Origin: Anaerolineae bacterium
GTDB lineage: Bacteria; Chloroflexota; Anaerolineae; B4-G1; SLSP01
Direction of reading: 5' to 3'
Assembly (NCBI GenBank): GCA_016927095.1
Contig: JAFGNI010000695.1
Span: forward strand, 1 to 12,611
DNA length: 12,611 nt
Below are positions 1 through 6,092 of the stretch, piece after piece (position 1 is the first letter of the stretch; each line of letters begins with the position of its first letter). Position numbers and translations under genes: made by a program. Under the pieces are notes generated by a model. That model did not search any database. It had not been told where the DNA came from and saw only the letters and a program-made list of their open reading frames with translations.

Positions 1-1
1 A

Positions 2-226
2 GCCGCCGTGCTGAGTGGCTCGCGGACATCTGCAGAGATGGCGCGGATCCTGGGACGCGAGCAGCTTCGCTTCGAGCAGAGCATAGCAGGTGGGAGCTAC
101 CTGCTCTATGCCCTAGGTATCCAGGATGCCATCCTCGCCGTCACCGTCAGCGGCGATGCCCCGCTAGGTCTGCTCCGGCACCGGGCACGTGCAACCGCCG
201 AGCGGATCGCCGATCTCTGCACGTAG
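2..226 (+). CDS. Roadblock/LC7 domain protein, C-terminal part (5' end outside window)
   Basis: The reading frame is open from base 2 to a TAG at 224-226, giving about 74 residues. The true start lies upstream of the window; an internal ATG or CTG is not needed. The segment reads as the second half of a Roadblock/LC7 fold: a helix (SAEMARILGREQLRFEQ), a beta hairpin with GGSYLLYALG, a strand (DAILAVTV), the turn APLGLLRH and a final helix (RATAERIADL). The pattern 'DAxLAVxV...APLGLLR..AR.AAERIA.L' is typical of bacterial Roadblock proteins. These usually bind or regulate small Ras-like (MglA-type) GTPases, or serve as dimerisation modules. No GTPase gene is visible, but the upstream side is cut off. 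No terminator is evident before the next gene 66 bp downstream, so co-transcription is possible. The family call comes from recalled patterns. Confidence 0.6.
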   Translation, partial: AAVLSGSRTSAEMARILGREQLRFEQSIAGGSYLLYALGIQDAILAVTVSGDAPLGLLRHRARATAERIADLCT

Positions 227-292
227 CTCAACGGCGCCAGGTACCGTGCCGCCAATCCCAGACCCCAATCCTCCGGGCATAGGAGTGAGTCC

Positions 293-2302
293 GTGGCCTT
301 CCTGACCGCACTGGCGCTGGTCCTCCTCCTCGCCGGCACCTATCTGCTCTCGCAGCAGCTCTATGTCTGGGACGCCGGGCTCTTCGTCGCGCTTGCCTTG
401 GGCCTCCTGGTGACGGTGGCGGTGAAGCAACAGGGGCGCCGTGGCAGTGCGCGTGGTTGGGCAGGAGCTCTGCTGCCGCAGACAGCCGCGGGCTGGTTTC
501 GACATGCCGCGGTCGGGCTATCGGCACTGGTGGCGCTGAGCGCGCGTTCGCGACCCCTCGAGTCGGGATTCGGATCGCTTCTGAGCCTATGGATCTTCGC
601 CGTGGGCCTCTTCCTGGTGACGACAACCACGCAGCTTATCCGACGGTGCCCGATTCGGTGGGCCAACCATCGTTCGGAGGTGGTGGCGCTGGGTGCGCTC
701 CTGATGGCTGCCGGCTTGCTTCGGGTCGTGGCACTCGGACGAGTTCCGGCGAATCTGGGAGGCGATGAAGGCACACAACTTGCCGATGCGCTTACCCTCG
801 TCTCAGCACCGCTGGGGAACCCCTTCGCCACGGGTTGGTACTCGGTGCCCACCATGTCGTTTCTGGCCTATGGGGTGGGCATGCGCCTTTTTGGGGCCAC
901 CGTCGCGGGGGGGCGGGTGCTGTCAGCACTCATCGGGACGGCGACTGTCGCCACGACCTATCTGCTGGCCCGCGCGCTCTCAGGCCGGCGCGCGGGTTGG
1001 CTGGCTGCGGCCCTCGTCGCTTTCTCTGCGTATCACATCCACTTTAGCCGGTTGGCCTCCAACCAGATCGGTGACCCTCTCATAGGTACGCTAACACTGT
1101 GGCTGGTCTGGCGCGGGCTAGGGTACAATGGGGGTAGGGCACTGGCTTCTGGCGCTGAAGTTTCGCGTAGCAAGACTTCGGCGATCTTCATTGGGCCTTC
1201 GGCGCAGGCGCTCTGGCTGGGACTTGCGGGCGTAGCCGCCGGTCTTGGGTGGTACGGTTACTTCGGTGCACGGTGGATCACCATCCTTGTCGGGCTGATC
1301 GTGGGTTGGCGGAGCCTGGCCGCGCCGCTGTTCGTGCGCCGTCATTGGCGCGGACTGCTTCTCTTTGCAGCAGGTTGGATGGTCGTCACCTTGCCACTGC
1401 TGGGCTGGTATTCTGCACACCCCTCATCCCTGACGGAGCGTTACAACGCCGTCAGCATCTTTGCATCAGGTTGGCTAGCGCGCGAAGTCGAGATCACAGG
1501 CAGGGGGCCAATAGCCTTGATGCTGCAGCAACTGTGGCGTTCGATCACGGCTTTTCACCTCACCCACGATCCGACGTTCTGGTATTTTCCTCAGCGACCT
1601 TTGTTGGATTTCGTCACGGGAGGCTTCATGCTCATGGGTATGGTCGAGGCCATCGTGCGTTGGAAGTGGCCTTCCCGGGCAATGACGCTGCTCTGGTTTG
1701 GATCCACCCTGATGATGGCGTGGGTGCTCACAGAGAACCCACCCAGCAGCCAGCGCGGTCTATTGATGGTGCCTGCTGCGGCTCTTCTCGCTGCTTGGGG
1801 CGTTGATTGGGCAGCCGGACATCTGGTCAGAGGCAAGGTGGCGCTTCGATGGTGGTATGGGTCTTGGGTGGCGCTCGTGATGGTCGTGAACTGCGTGTTC
1901 TACTTTGGGATCTATACGCCTGCCCGCGTCTACGGCAATCCCACCGCCGAGATCGCCACGGCTTTCGCCCGGCATACCCTGGCGCACCCGGAACCTGTCT
2001 GCCCGCCGGGCGCGACGTCGCCTTCGGATTGCCCCGGAATGGTCTACTTCCTGGGTCCTCCCCGCCTTGAGTGGGACTTTGGTGCCCTACGCTTCATGTT
2101 GCGCCACGTGCCAGGCATTGGTGTTGCCGAAGGGGAGGTGCCGCGCTCTATCGACCGTCCGGCGCGCTTTGCCTTTGTGCCCGAGCGTGCTGTCCAGCTC
2201 GCAGAAGTCCAGGAGCTGTATCCCGGCGGGCAGCGCTCTGAGCTTCTGGGGCCGGAGGGGCGTCTCTTGATGGTGATCTACGACTGGCAACCCGGCGCTT
2301 GA
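293..2302 (+). CDS. GT39/ArnT-like polyprenyl-phosphate-dependent glycosyltransferase, multi-pass membrane protein
   Basis: This 669-residue protein starts with GTG at 293, preceded by AGGAG (281-285) at 7-nt spacing. It resembles the PMT/ArnT (GT39) superfamily, which transfers a sugar from a polyprenyl-phosphate donor to an extracytoplasmic acceptor. The family's first-loop acidic pair is D158-E159 (LGGDEGTQLADAL), followed by GNPF..GWYS.P and the YHIHFSR motif at a membrane-helix end. Many hydrophobic helices follow to about residue 545, then a soluble C-terminal part of about 120 residues with a close cysteine pair (C570, C580). Unusually, about 145 residues with some four hydrophobic segments precede the DE loop, whereas in a compact ArnT-like protein the DE loop follows the first helix (as in the two minus-strand paralogues here, residues 36-40). 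The acceptor and sugar cannot be told from the sequence. The gene follows the Roadblock gene on the same strand, and its stop codon overlaps the next promoter. Confidence 0.8.
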   Translation: MAFLTALALVLLLAGTYLLSQQLYVWDAGLFVALALGLLVTVAVKQQGRRGSARGWAGALLPQTAAGWFRHAAVGLSALVALSARSRPLESGFGSLLSLWIFAVGLFLVTTTTQLIRRCPIRWANHRSEVVALGALLMAAGLLRVVALGRVPANLGGDEGTQLADALTLVSAPLGNPFATGWYSVPTMSFLAYGVGMRLFGATVAGGRVLSALIGTATVATTYLLARALSGRRAGWLAAALVAFSAYHIHFSRLASNQIGDPLIGTLTLWLVWRGLGYNGGRALASGAEVSRSKTSAIFIGPSAQALWLGLAGVAAGLGWYGYFGARWITILVGLIVGWRSLAAPLFVRRHWRGLLLFAAGWMVVTLPLLGWYSAHPSSLTERYNAVSIFASGWLAREVEITGRGPIALMLQQLWRSITAFHLTHDPTFWYFPQRPLLDFVTGGFMLMGMVEAIVRWKWPSRAMTLLWFGSTLMMAWVLTENPPSSQRGLLMVPAAALLAAWGVDWAAGHLVRGKVALRWWYGSWVALVMVVNCVFYFGIYTPARVYGNPTAEIATAFARHTLAHPEPVCPPGATSPSDCPGMVYFLGPPRLEWDFGALRFMLRHVPGIGVAEGEVPRSIDRPARFAFVPERAVQLAEVQELYPGGQRSELLGPEGRLLMVIYDWQPGA

Positions 2303-2326
2303 CGCGTTCACAGCGCAAGCTATAAT
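2299..2326 (+). promoter_or_regulatory. Sigma-70-type promoter for yqeY
   Basis: TTGACG (2299-2304) and a perfect TATAAT (2321-2326) are separated by 16 bp. The -35 element overlaps the TGA stop (2300-2302) of the glycosyltransferase gene. Transcription would start near 2333, giving a leader of roughly 39 nt before the yqeY ATG at 2372. This is the best promoter match I found in the window. It suggests the yqeY cluster is expressed independently of the upstream glycosyltransferase. Confidence 0.7.
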
Positions 2327-2371
2327 CTCCTCAACTGCATCATGCATTGACTAGCCCAGGATAGAGAGCGA

Positions 2372-2818
2372 ATGAGCTTACTACAGCAGCTCCGAGAGGA
2401 TCTCAAAGACGCGATGCGCGCCCGAGATGACCACCGGAAATCCGCGCTTCGTATGGTGTTGACCGAAGTGCAGCTGGCGGAGGTCGAGAGTTCGTCGCCC
2501 CTAAGTGACGAAGATGTCATCGTGCTCATCCGGAAGGAAGTGAAGCGTCGCGAGGAAGCTGTTGAGATGATGCGCGACGGCGGGCGTGACGAGTTAGTTG
2601 ATGGGGAGATGCGTGAACTGGAGATCCTGCGTGACTACCTGCCCAAGATGATGACGGAAGGGGAGGTCACGGCGCTTGCCAAGGACGTTATCGCTGAAGT
2701 TGAGGCGAGCTCGATGCGCGAAATGGGGGCTGTCATGGGAGCGATCATGCCCCGTGTCAGAGGAAGGGCTGACGGTCAACTGGTCAACCAGGTGGTCCGG
2801 AAGCTGCTCTCTGCTTAG
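2372..2818 (+). CDS. yqeY: GatB/YqeY domain-containing protein
   Basis: This is a 148-residue protein, the usual length for free-standing YqeY. The N-terminal helical part (LREDLKDAMRARDDHRKSAL) and the C-terminal pattern MREMGAVMGAIMPRVRGRAD, followed by a final helix, match the family closely. YqeY resembles the tail domain of GatB, the tRNA-binding subunit of the Asp-tRNA(Asn)/Glu-tRNA(Gln) amidotransferase. Its cellular role as a stand-alone protein is not well defined; tRNA-related functions have been suggested from homology. The ATG at 2372 is preceded by purine-rich AGGATAGAGAG. The gene has its own strong promoter and is followed by a hairpin plus T-rich tract, so it may form a largely monocistronic unit with partial read-through into pgpH. 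In Bacillus, yqeY lies upstream of the yqfF-yqfG-dgkA genes, as it does here. Confidence 0.92.
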   Translation: MSLLQQLREDLKDAMRARDDHRKSALRMVLTEVQLAEVESSSPLSDEDVIVLIRKEVKRREEAVEMMRDGGRDELVDGEMRELEILRDYLPKMMTEGEVTALAKDVIAEVEASSMREMGAVMGAIMPRVRGRADGQLVNQVVRKLLSA

Positions 2819-2854
2819 GCCCAGGTCCACGCAGCAGTATGGGAAGACACGAGG

Positions 2855-2880
2855 AGGGGCTCCTGCCGGGAGCCTCTTTT
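2855..2880 (+). terminator. Intrinsic terminator or attenuator between yqeY and pgpH
   Basis: The perfect arms GGCTCC (2858-2863) and GGAGCC (2869-2874) enclose a 5-nt loop (TGCCG). The stem extends outward by A-T, G-C and G-T pairs to about 2855/2877. The 3' side runs directly into TCTTTTGTCTT, a moderate U-tract. The hairpin begins 36 nt after the yqeY stop and ends about 22 nt before the preferred pgpH ATG (2903). No convincing promoter lies between it and pgpH, so pgpH must be expressed by read-through or from a promoter inside yqeY. It could therefore act as an attenuator and not as a full stop. Confidence 0.65.
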
Positions 2881-2902
2881 GTCTTCAAGACAGGTACTAA
2901 GT

Positions 2903-5233
2903 ATGGCGCGCTATCGCGGTGCTAGGTCTCGTAGACGATGGGCCAGGATACTGAAGCAGTTCCTGTTCTGGCTGTGGATCACGGCTGCCACGTCAGTCGT
3001 GACCTACTTCTCAGTCGTGGGCGAATATGACCTCGCCGTTGGCGATGTAACGCCCCAGAGCATCCCTGCGCCACGGGATGTGACGTTCATCAGCGAGATT
3101 TTGAGCGAACAGGCTCGAGATGATGCCGCGCGCCGGGTCACGGCGATCTACACCGCTCCGGATCCCACGATCGCGCGGGAGCAGTACAACCGCGCGCGGG
3201 ATGTGCTGGCCTATCTTCGGGCAGTGCGCGCCGACACCTACGCCTCCGAGACCCAGCGCATCAGAGCCATCTGGGCTGTTCCGGAATTGGCGGATCTACC
3301 TGAGAGTTCAGCCAGTAGGATCCTCAGCTTGCCCGACGCGAGCTGGAATCGCGTGCAGTTGGAGTTCCTCGACCTGCTCGACGAGGTGATGCGTCAGGAG
3401 GAGATCCGCGAATCAGATCTCCTGGCAATCCAGCGCCGGATTCCGACGCTCGTCCCGCTGGACCTACCTCAGGATGAGGCTGAGGTCGTGGAGGACCTTG
3501 TGGTGCAGTTTGTCCGTCCCAACGCCTTCTATGACGAGGAGGCTACCGAAGCGGCACGCGAGGCTGCCAGGGAAAGCGTCGGACCCGGCGTTCGCCAGTT
3601 CCGCAGCGGTGAGATCATCGTCCGCGAAGGAGCGGTCATCTCACAACTGGACATTGAGGCGCTTGAGGAGCTGGGATTGACCGCGACAACCCAAGACAGC
3701 CAGAGCCGTCTGTGGGTCGCGCCCCTGGCAGCTGTCGGTACCTTCGCGTTGGGGCTACTCGTTCGTCGTCATGACCCCAAGGCGCTTGACGCGGGCAAGA
3801 AGCAGGTTCTGATCTCCACTATCGCAACCATCTTCCTCGGGTTGGCATGGTTGCTGGTAAGAGCTGGCGATGTGATCCCCTATCTCTTCCCAGGCGCGGC
3901 GGCTGCGATGATCCTGAGCACAACGGTGGGTCTCGGACCAGCGGTCGCTACAACGTTGCTGCTTGGCGCAGTCGCAGGCTGGCTGTCGGCGCGATCGCTT
4001 AGCTTCGCGGTGATGGTCGTCCTCGGTGGGCTATTCGCAGTCCTCACGTTGCCGCGTTATGAGCAGACGGGCCCCCTCTTCCGGTCCGGCCTGCTGGCGG
4101 GGATCGTGCAAGCCGTGGCGGTCTTTGTCTTCTCCTATGATGAGTTGGCGGTTTCACCTATTGGGCTGTTGTTGAAGATCGGCGTTTGCATGATTGGGGG
4201 GCTTGTCTCCGGCGCGCTGACGATCGGTGGCCTGTTTCTGCTCACGCCCATTTTCGATCTGACCACGACCTTCCGACTGACCGAGCTGAGCCGGCCGAAC
4301 CATCCGCTGTTGCAGAGGCTGCTGCGGGAGGCACCGGCGACGTTCAACCACGTGATGATGGTGACCAGCTTGGCCGAACAAGCGGCCGAGCGCATCGGTG
4401 CTAACGCTCTTTTGACAAGGGTGGGAGCCTACTACCACGACGTGGGCAAGTTGGAGCGCCCCTATTTCTTCTCGGAGAACCAGCAAGGGCTGAGCAATCC
4501 TCACGATCGTCTCGATCCGTACACGAGCGTCGATGTCCTCGCCGGTCATGTCAGGGATGGGCTCGTACTCGCCAAGCAGTATCATCTGCCAGGGGCGGTG
4601 AGGGCTTTCATCCCCGAGCACCATGGTACAATGCGCGTGAGCTTCCTCTACCAGAAAGCTGTCGCGGCGGCAGGCGGCGTGGCCGACCTGGTCGATGAAT
4701 CGCAGTTCCGGTATCCGGGACCAAAGCCTCAGAGTCGCGAGACGCTGTTGGTGATGTTGGCCGATAGTTCTGAAGCCGCCACTCGGGCCCGACGCCCATC
4801 TACACCTGAGGAGCTGGACGAAGTGGTGGAGTTCATCTTCAAGCAGCGGATGGACGATGGTCAGATGGATGAGTGCCCGATCACGATGGCAGAGTTGGAC
4901 GTGGTCAAACAAGCCTACGTCGATCTCCTGCGGGGCGCGTTCCATCCTCGCGCTGAGTATCCCAGCGGTCAGTTGCGCAAGCAATCCGCGTCGGCGCCGA
5001 CGCCAGCGGCTTCCGAGGACGACGATGAGATCACTGAGCGCATCGGCTTGACGCAGGCAAGGTCCAAGACGCCGTCACCTGAGGCGGCAGAGGTGAGAGC
5101 AACTGCCGAAGCTCCAGAGGACACTGACGTCCCTTCGAACGGTGACGGGGCAGATCCTGCCACCAAATCTGGCGCGTCTGAAGTCGCCGATACACCTACC
5201 GATTCGCCTCTTGAAGAAGTAGGGCAGGTATGA
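2903..5233 (+). CDS. pgpH: 7TM-HD (PgpH/YqfF-type) cyclic di-AMP phosphodiesterase
   Basis: PgpH-type enzymes hydrolyse c-di-AMP to pApA at the membrane. The 776-residue protein has a first membrane helix (about 20-38), an extracytoplasmic 7TMR-HDED-like domain (about 40-265), roughly seven membrane helices (about 271-452) and a cytoplasmic HD domain. All expected metal ligands are present: H483, H512-D513 (YYHDVGK), H549, H573-H574 (PEHHGT) and D621. Their spacing is close to that recalled for Listeria PgpH. A signature ERPYFFSENQ follows the HD pair. I chose ATG 2903 (AGG eight nt upstream) over an in-frame TTG at 2879, because that TTG sits in the T-tract of the preceding hairpin. After about residue 687 there is an unusual, roughly 89-residue Ala/Ser/Thr/Pro/Asp/Glu-rich tail, probably disordered. 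The gene overlaps ybeY by ATGA (5230-5233), implying translational coupling. Confidence 0.9.
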   Translation: MARYRGARSRRRWARILKQFLFWLWITAATSVVTYFSVVGEYDLAVGDVTPQSIPAPRDVTFISEILSEQARDDAARRVTAIYTAPDPTIAREQYNRARDVLAYLRAVRADTYASETQRIRAIWAVPELADLPESSASRILSLPDASWNRVQLEFLDLLDEVMRQEEIRESDLLAIQRRIPTLVPLDLPQDEAEVVEDLVVQFVRPNAFYDEEATEAAREAARESVGPGVRQFRSGEIIVREGAVISQLDIEALEELGLTATTQDSQSRLWVAPLAAVGTFALGLLVRRHDPKALDAGKKQVLISTIATIFLGLAWLLVRAGDVIPYLFPGAAAAMILSTTVGLGPAVATTLLLGAVAGWLSARSLSFAVMVVLGGLFAVLTLPRYEQTGPLFRSGLLAGIVQAVAVFVFSYDELAVSPIGLLLKIGVCMIGGLVSGALTIGGLFLLTPIFDLTTTFRLTELSRPNHPLLQRLLREAPATFNHVMMVTSLAEQAAERIGANALLTRVGAYYHDVGKLERPYFFSENQQGLSNPHDRLDPYTSVDVLAGHVRDGLVLAKQYHLPGAVRAFIPEHHGTMRVSFLYQKAVAAAGGVADLVDESQFRYPGPKPQSRETLLVMLADSSEAATRARRPSTPEELDEVVEFIFKQRMDDGQMDECPITMAELDVVKQAYVDLLRGAFHPRAEYPSGQLRKQSASAPTPAASEDDDEITERIGLTQARSKTPSPEAAEVRATAEAPEDTDVPSNGDGADPATKSGASEVADTPTDSPLEEVGQV

Positions 5234-5709
5234 ACGAAAAGTACCATATCGAGATCCACGTTGAAGACACCGTCGATCTGCTCGACGTGCAACCCCTTGA
5301 CGACGCGGTTAGATTGACACTGATGGTGCAGGACGTTGCTCAGTCATGCGAGGTCGTCGTGGTGATCACGGACGATGCAGCGCTCGAAGATCTAAACTTG
5401 CGCTTCCGAGGCACGCCTGGGCCGACCGACGTCCTGTCGTTTGCCAACGAGTCGCGCGGCCCCTTCTCGATGGGCTCCGCGGAGTTCCCCCCCTATCTGG
5501 GAGATATTGTGATATCGATGGATCGCGCCCGAGAGCAAGCAGCGGCGGCAGGCGTAGCTCTGGAGGCAGAGCTGCAGCTGCTAGCGGTGCACGGCACGCT
5601 GCATCTACTGGGGTATGATCACGCGGATGAACGACAAAAGGAGAGGATGTGGGCTATCCAGAGCGAAATCCTGCGTATGCTGGGCGTCAGTATCCCGTCT
5701 CCAGAGTAA
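5230..5709 (+). CDS. ybeY: Endoribonuclease YbeY, rRNA maturation factor
   Basis: This is a 159-residue protein of typical YbeY length. YbeY is a zinc-dependent single-strand endoribonuclease that contributes to 16S rRNA 3'-end maturation and ribosome quality control. The zinc-binding signature HGTLHLLGYDH is intact, with ligands H121, H125 and H131. The upstream conserved block RFRGTPGPTDVLSFANE and the strand GDIVISMDRA are also present. The start ATG at 5230 overlaps the pgpH stop (ATGA). The 3' end contains a strong Shine-Dalgarno-like AAGGAG (5638-5643) that probably serves the overlapping dgkA gene. Linkage of ybeY to a 7TM-HD gene and dgkA is a widely conserved arrangement (yqfF-yqfG-dgkA in Bacillus). 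The phoH gene that normally precedes ybeY or yqfF is not present here. Confidence 0.95.
   Translation: MNEKYHIEIHVEDTVDLLDVQPLDDAVRLTLMVQDVAQSCEVVVVITDDAALEDLNLRFRGTPGPTDVLSFANESRGPFSMGSAEFPPYLGDIVISMDRAREQAAAAGVALEAELQLLAVHGTLHLLGYDHADERQKERMWAIQSEILRMLGVSIPSPE
5638..5643 (+). promoter_or_regulatory. Shine-Dalgarno for dgkA located inside ybeY
   Basis: AAGGAG lies five nt upstream of GTG 5649 and within the ybeY coding sequence. It decides the dgkA start. The only other plausible start (TTG 5733, with a weaker GGGA at 5721-5724) would cut off part of the conserved N-terminal segment SFLASFRFA. Confidence 0.5.
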
Positions 5710-6092
5710 CTCATCAATCTGGGATCAGTTTCTTGGCGAGCTTCCGTTTCGCAAGTGAGGGCCTTCTCTATGTCTTTGTGACGCAGCGGAACTTTCGCGT
5801 CCATCTTGCCATCGCTGCGATTGTAGTGGCTTTGGGTCTATGGCTGCAGCTTGCGCCGGCGTCCTGGGCTATCCTCGCCCTGACCATCGGTGCTGTCTTG
5901 GTCACAGAGATCTTCAATACAGCTGCCGAGAGGCTGGTGGACCTGGTGAGCCCTGACTATCATCCTTTGGCGAAGCAGGTGAAGGACCTGGCTGCCGGCG
6001 CCGTCCTGGTGTCAGCCATCGTGTCCGTCATCGTCGGATTGTTGGTCCTAGGGCCGCCGCTGTGGGCGGCCCTCAGGGCTCTACGGTTCTAG
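5649..6092 (+). CDS. dgkA: Diacylglycerol/undecaprenol kinase (DgkA, Gram-positive type)
   Basis: This is a small integral membrane kinase of the prokaryotic DAGK family, which phosphorylates diacylglycerol or, in many Gram-positive-type members, undecaprenol at the inner membrane. The catalytic signature E-x-x-N-T-A-x-E-x-x-x-D is intact (E87, N90, E94, D98, numbering from GTG 5649). It is followed by HPLAKQVKDLAAGAVL, also diagnostic. The family N-terminal segment reads SFLASFRFASEGLLYVFVTQRNFRVHLA, and three hydrophobic helices are visible. The assigned GTG has a strong AAGGAG but overlaps ybeY by 61 nt and gives an N-terminus about 15 residues longer than usual. TTG 5733 would give a 119-residue product. 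With many lipid-linked glycosyltransferases nearby, undecaprenol is an attractive but unproven substrate. The 3' end overlaps the convergent glycosyltransferase gene by 12 bp. Confidence 0.9.
   Translation: MGYPERNPAYAGRQYPVSRVTHQSGISFLASFRFASEGLLYVFVTQRNFRVHLAIAAIVVALGLWLQLAPASWAILALTIGAVLVTEIFNTAAERLVDLVSPDYHPLAKQVKDLAAGAVLVSAIVSVIVGLLVLGPPLWAALRALRF
6050..6073. repeat. Perfect 9-bp inverted repeat near the convergent dgkA/glycosyltransferase 3' ends
   Basis: AGGGCCGCC (6050-6058) and GGCGGCCCT (6065-6073) form a perfect GC-rich 9-bp stem with a 6-nt loop (GCTGTG). It is coding sequence for the last residues of DgkA. There is no T-rich tract on either side, so it is not a classical intrinsic terminator. 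It may still stall transcription or protect 3' ends where two convergent genes overlap. An alternative shorter palindrome GCCCTCAGGGC (6069-6079) overlaps its right arm. Confidence 0.45.

Noticed and set aside
2774..2792. Short repeats in the yqeY 3' end (GGTCAAC twice, and CTGGTCAACCAG palindrome)
   Set aside because: They fall in conserved coding sequence for the YqeY C-terminal helix and are too short to imply a regulatory site.
2879..2902. TTG start adding eight residues to PgpH
   Set aside because: The TTG lies in the T-tract of the preceding hairpin and lacks a proper ribosome site; ATG 2903 has AGG at good spacing.
4154..4984. 276-codon minus-strand open frame inside pgpH
   Set aside because: It is a shadow of a high-GC coding gene. 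The sense strand carries an intact HD domain, and the antisense product has no recognisable fold or ribosome site.
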